This document shows positions 4,973 through 7,479 of a stretch of 7,479 bases of DNA, piece by piece (the first letter of the stretch is position 1; each line of letters opens with the position of its first letter). The position numbers and the translations under genes were made by a program. Under the pieces are notes generated by a model, which saw nothing but the letters and a program-made list of their open reading frames with translations, was not told where the DNA came from and searched no databases. Source of the DNA: DATDSR01 sp036517855 (GTDB lineage: Bacteria; Patescibacteriota; Minisyncoccia; Phycocordibacterales; DATDSR01); NCBI GenBank assembly GCA_036517855.1, contig DATDSR010000022.1, positions 1 to 7,479 on the forward strand, read 5' to 3'.

Positions 4973-5737
4973 ATGCAGTTTAGGCAGGGTTTGTACATAT
5001 TGGCTATGTTTGTAATAGTTTTCGGGCTTTGGAATACAAGGGTTTTTGCCTTTTCACGGCCGATTACCTTCCCTGTGGATGGGGCGAGCACTTTCCGTGA
5101 TGACTTTGGCGAGCCGCGGGGGGCAAACGGCGAGCGCAAACATTTGGGTGTGGATATCATTGCCGATAAACTTACGCCAGTGGTGGCCGCGGTAGATGGC
5201 GTAGTCAGTGATGTTGTGTCGCCCGAGGCCACGTGGGGCTACGCGGTTACAATCAAAGATAACGCAGGTTATAAATACATTTACTTGCATTTAAATAACG
5301 ATACACCGGGCACAGACGATGGCTTGGGTGGTGAGGCTGGCGCCTACGCGCCGGGGATCAAAGTTGGAGCGAAGGTGAAAGCGGGAGATTTGATTGGTTG
5401 GGTCGGTGATAGTGGTGATGCCGAAGATACTGGTTCGCATTTGCATTTTGAGATTGAGACTCCGAAGAAGGTGAACATAAATCCGTATGAAAGTTTGGTC
5501 CTTGCCCTGAAGTCGGGTGGAAGCGAGGTTGGTCCAAGACTTGCTGTCGGCGACAAAGGAGAAGAGGTGAGACGATTGCAAATCAAACTTGCCAACGCTG
5601 GATTTTATAACGAAGAGATAACTGGCAACTTCGGACCAATTACTAAATCCGCGGTGACCCGTTTTCAAAAATCCAAAGGCCTCGAACCCGTCGGCCAAGT
5701 CGGCCCTAAAACCAGAGCCGCACTAAGTAAGGTGTAG
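4973..5737 (+). CDS. Secreted M23 (LytM-type) endopeptidase with PG-binding domain
   Basis: This 254-aa exported protein probably cuts peptide cross-links in peptidoglycan or regulates such enzymes. An N-terminal signal (hydrophobic stretch about 7-20, likely cleavage after VFA at 24-26) sends it across the membrane. The M23 domain spans about 30-170 and keeps all key residues: zinc ligands H57 and D61 in HLGVDI and H158 of SHLHFEI, with H106 (YLHL) and H156 as catalytic histidines. A complete active site argues for an active enzyme rather than a degenerate LytM regulator. The C-terminal part (about 188-252: LAVGDKGEEVRRLQIKL, then FGPITKSAVTRFQ) is a PG_binding_1 domain that would hold it to the cell wall. 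The gene lies 29 nt after tRNA-Ser, with its own -10 just before the ATG. The natural substrate chemistry is not shown by the sequence. Confidence 0.93.
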   Translation: MQFRQGLYILAMFVIVFGLWNTRVFAFSRPITFPVDGASTFRDDFGEPRGANGERKHLGVDIIADKLTPVVAAVDGVVSDVVSPEATWGYAVTIKDNAGYKYIYLHLNNDTPGTDDGLGGEAGAYAPGIKVGAKVKAGDLIGWVGDSGDAEDTGSHLHFEIETPKKVNINPYESLVLALKSGGSEVGPRLAVGDKGEEVRRLQIKLANAGFYNEEITGNFGPITKSAVTRFQKSKGLEPVGQVGPKTRAALSKV

Positions 5738-5761
5738 CCCTGTGTTCGATAGATTGTTTCG

Positions 5762-5770
5762 TGCTATGAT
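5762..5770 (+). promoter_or_regulatory. Extended -10 promoter of guaA (leaderless type)
   Basis: TGCTATGAT is TGn plus TATGAT (one mismatch), ending 5 nt before the ATG at 5776. The short gap (TTCTT) contains no SD. The intergenic space after the M23 gene is only 38 nt, and no terminator hairpin is seen in it, so read-through from upstream is also possible. Confidence 0.6.
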
Positions 5771-5775
5771 TTCTT

Positions 5776-7308
5776 ATGATTGTAATTCTCAATTTTGGTA
5801 GTCAGTTTGCTCACCTTATAGCTAGGCGTGTTAGAGAGCTTGGGGTGCGGGCGGAGATCCTACCTTTTGATACTAAAGTAGCAGAGATTGAAAAACTCAA
5901 ACCTGTTGGGATTATTTTGTCAGGTGGCCCTGCCAGTGTGCTCGAGAAGGGGAGCCCAAGGCTAGATAGAAGGATTTTCGAAATGGGGCTACCAATCTTG
6001 GGTATTTGCTACGGGCACCAAGTTATGGCCCACTTGCTCGGTGGCCGGGTTGCCAAAGGGGAGCATCGGGAGTTTGGCAAGGAAATTTTAGAAATAAAGG
6101 GAAAGAATACCTTGTTTAAAGGCCTTTCTGTCAAAGAAACAGTCTGGTTTTCTCACGGGGATAAGGTGGTTAGGTTGCCGGGTGGCTTTAGGGCTACGGC
6201 TTCTACTAAAGGCTGTAAATATGGGGCTTTTGAAGATACAAAGAGGAACTTTTTTGGCATACAATTTCACCCAGAGGTCACCCATACTCGAAATGGGAAA
6301 AAGATATTGAGTAACTTTGTATTTTCTATTTGTAGAGCAAAAAAAGATTGGCAAATCGTTTCTTTAACCAAAGAGATAATTGCAGAAACCAAGAGTGAAG
6401 TTGAGCAGAGGCACGTAGTTGTGGGCATTTCGGGTGGGGTTGATTCGCTTGTGGCAGCAACGCTCATTCACAGAGCTATCGGTAACCGCTTGCATGCTGT
6501 ATTTGTAGATACTGGGCTACTACGCAAAGGAGAAGTAGAACAAGTTGCAGTGTATTTACGCAAGCACGGATTTAAGAAGCTCTATGTCATTGACGCAAGT
6601 AAGCCTTTCCTAACAAGATTAAAAGGCGTAAGTGATCCAGAAACAAAACGAAAAATAATTGGCCATACTTTTATCGAAGTGTTTGAGAAAGCGATTAAGA
6701 ATGAACTTAAAAAATATCCAATAGCATATCTTGCTCAAGGTACAATTTATCCAGATCGAGTTGAGTCTGCGTCGACTTCGAAGACTTCAGCAAAAATTAA
6801 AAGCCATCACAACTTAACTTTGCCGGAAAAACTTGGTTTCAAAATTCTTGAACCGATAAAGGATTTGTATAAAGACGAAGTGCGTAAAGTTGGTCTTGTG
6901 CTCGGCTTGCCTAAAGATTTGCTTTGGAGACATCCCTTCCCTGGACCCGGGCTTGCCGTGCGCATTGTGGGTGAAGTGACAGAAGAACGTTTACGAATTC
7001 TTCGCGAAGCCGACGCAGTCTTCATAGAAGAATTAAAAAATGCAGGGGAGTATGAAAAGATTTGGCAAGCTTTCGCCGCGCTTCTACCAATCAAAGTAGT
7101 TGGCGTGATGGGAGACGCGCGTACCTATGAATATGTGATTGCACTTCGCGCAGTTGATTCGGTAGATGGCATGAGTGCTGATTGGCACAAAATCTCAAAC
7201 GAACTTTTAGAAAAAATATCAAGTGCGATTGTTGGGAAGGTCTCGGGAGTTAACAGGGTGCTCTACGACATTACACAAAAACCTCCCGCAACTATTGAAT
7301 ATGAATAA
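5776..7308 (+). CDS. guaA: GMP synthase (glutamine-hydrolysing)
   Basis: This complete 510-aa GuaA makes GMP from XMP, ATP and glutamine, the last step of guanine nucleotide synthesis in the cytosol. The N-terminal class I glutamine amidotransferase domain (about 1-190) has the catalytic triad C78 (GICYGHQ), H165 and E167 (FHPEVTH). The ATP pyrophosphatase domain follows, with the P-loop GISGGVDS at 217-224. The C-terminal dimerisation domain includes RHPFPGPGLAVRI and ends in KPPATIEYE, close to the usual KPPGTIEWE. No insertion or lost residue was noticed. The ATG at 5776 leads straight into MIVILNFGSQ, the usual GuaA start. No SD is present; an extended -10 lies 5 nt upstream. The DNA is A+T-richer than htpX (27 of 60 G+C at 6721-6780). 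The 3' end overlaps the next gene by 8 nt. Confidence 0.97.
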   Translation: MIVILNFGSQFAHLIARRVRELGVRAEILPFDTKVAEIEKLKPVGIILSGGPASVLEKGSPRLDRRIFEMGLPILGICYGHQVMAHLLGGRVAKGEHREFGKEILEIKGKNTLFKGLSVKETVWFSHGDKVVRLPGGFRATASTKGCKYGAFEDTKRNFFGIQFHPEVTHTRNGKKILSNFVFSICRAKKDWQIVSLTKEIIAETKSEVEQRHVVVGISGGVDSLVAATLIHRAIGNRLHAVFVDTGLLRKGEVEQVAVYLRKHGFKKLYVIDASKPFLTRLKGVSDPETKRKIIGHTFIEVFEKAIKNELKKYPIAYLAQGTIYPDRVESASTSKTSAKIKSHHNLTLPEKLGFKILEPIKDLYKDEVRKVGLVLGLPKDLLWRHPFPGPGLAVRIVGEVTEERLRILREADAVFIEELKNAGEYEKIWQAFAALLPIKVVGVMGDARTYEYVIALRAVDSVDGMSADWHKISNELLEKISSAIVGKVSGVNRVLYDITQKPPATIEYE

Positions 7309-7479
7309 GCCAATCAGTTTAGTTATCATTTTTGTTGTGGGGGTGGTTTTACTTATTACAAATAGGGCAAGCGAGATGAGGTATGAGCGGCAGGATAGCA
7401 ATGTGAGTGAGAATATTTCTACAAGCACAAAAAGTTTTGAGACAGTAGCCTCGACAAGCACAGAAAAAGCAAAAATTTC
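7301..7479 (+). CDS. Membrane-anchored hypothetical protein, cut by window edge
   Basis: An open frame from ATG 7301 continues to the window edge (59 codons seen). It begins MNKPISLVIIFVVGVVLLIT, with one hydrophobic segment at about 5-20 after a single Lys, giving a signal anchor or uncleaved signal peptide. The next part is polar and rich in Ser, Thr, Glu and Lys (STSTKSFETVASTSTEK), as in a flexible linker outside the membrane. No lipobox Cys is present. The ATG overlaps the last 8 nt of guaA in another frame, and no SD or -10 is clear, so translation is probably coupled to guaA. The family cannot be named from this fragment. Confidence 0.65.
   Translation, partial: MNKPISLVIIFVVGVVLLITNRASEMRYERQDSNVSENISTSTKSFETVASTSTEKAKI

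Noticed and set aside
4813..5232. Minus-strand 139-codon frame across tRNA-Ser and the M23 5' end
   Set aside because: It is antisense to the tRNA and to a clear M23 gene. The RGRFELPRPLPAYHLSR-type peptide is the typical false product of reading tRNA-Ser backwards.
5291..5698. Minus-strand 135-codon frame inside the M23 gene
   Set aside because: Antisense to the M23 and PG-binding domains; no start signal.

Overview
The window looks like a gene-dense piece of a small bacterial genome. Genes overlap or lie within tens of bases of each other on both strands. The tRNA has no encoded CCA, and several genes are orphan hypotheticals. The mix (HtpX-type protease, divergent GGDEF protein, M23/PG-binding endopeptidase, short zinc-finger proteins, standard code) would fit a Candidate Phyla Radiation / Patescibacteria member. 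That assignment is an inference from style; no taxonomic marker was compared.

Layout, left to right. A minus-strand hypothetical gene runs off the left edge (1-394). It is divergent from htpX (508-1392), which is followed closely by a 72-aa hypothetical gene (1400-1618) and a GGDEF-domain gene (1599-2555). These end tail-to-tail, with a 14-nt overlap, against a minus-strand pair: a GH130-like glycosidase/phosphorylase-fold protein (3143-4168) and a translationally coupled 204-aa protein with a ParB-like C-terminal motif (2542-3156). Next come two small convergent genes, a 77-aa protein with a CxxC (4233-4466) and a 71-aa zinc-finger protein of the anti-sigma ZAS type (4552-4767), separated by two hairpins. 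Then tRNA-Ser(GGA) (4857-4943), a secreted M23 endopeptidase with a peptidoglycan-binding domain (4973-5737), guaA (5776-7308), and the start of a membrane-anchored protein overlapping guaA (7301 to the right edge).

The strongest pattern that gene calls do not explain is promoter placement. Five genes (starts 508, 1400, 4168, 4973, 5776) have a near-consensus -10 box ending 5-7 nt before the start codon. Four of these are extended -10 boxes (TGn). Transcription would then begin at or next to the first codon, giving leaderless mRNAs. Three other genes (starts 394, 4233, 4767) instead carry purine-rich Shine-Dalgarno sequences. The window therefore appears to mix two translation-start modes.

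Functionally the genes divide into envelope and quality control (HtpX, M23 protease), purine synthesis (GuaA), possible signalling (GGDEF, ZAS finger), and a carbohydrate-active two-gene unit in A+T-richer DNA that may have a different history. No insertion sequence, CRISPR array, or defence system was seen.
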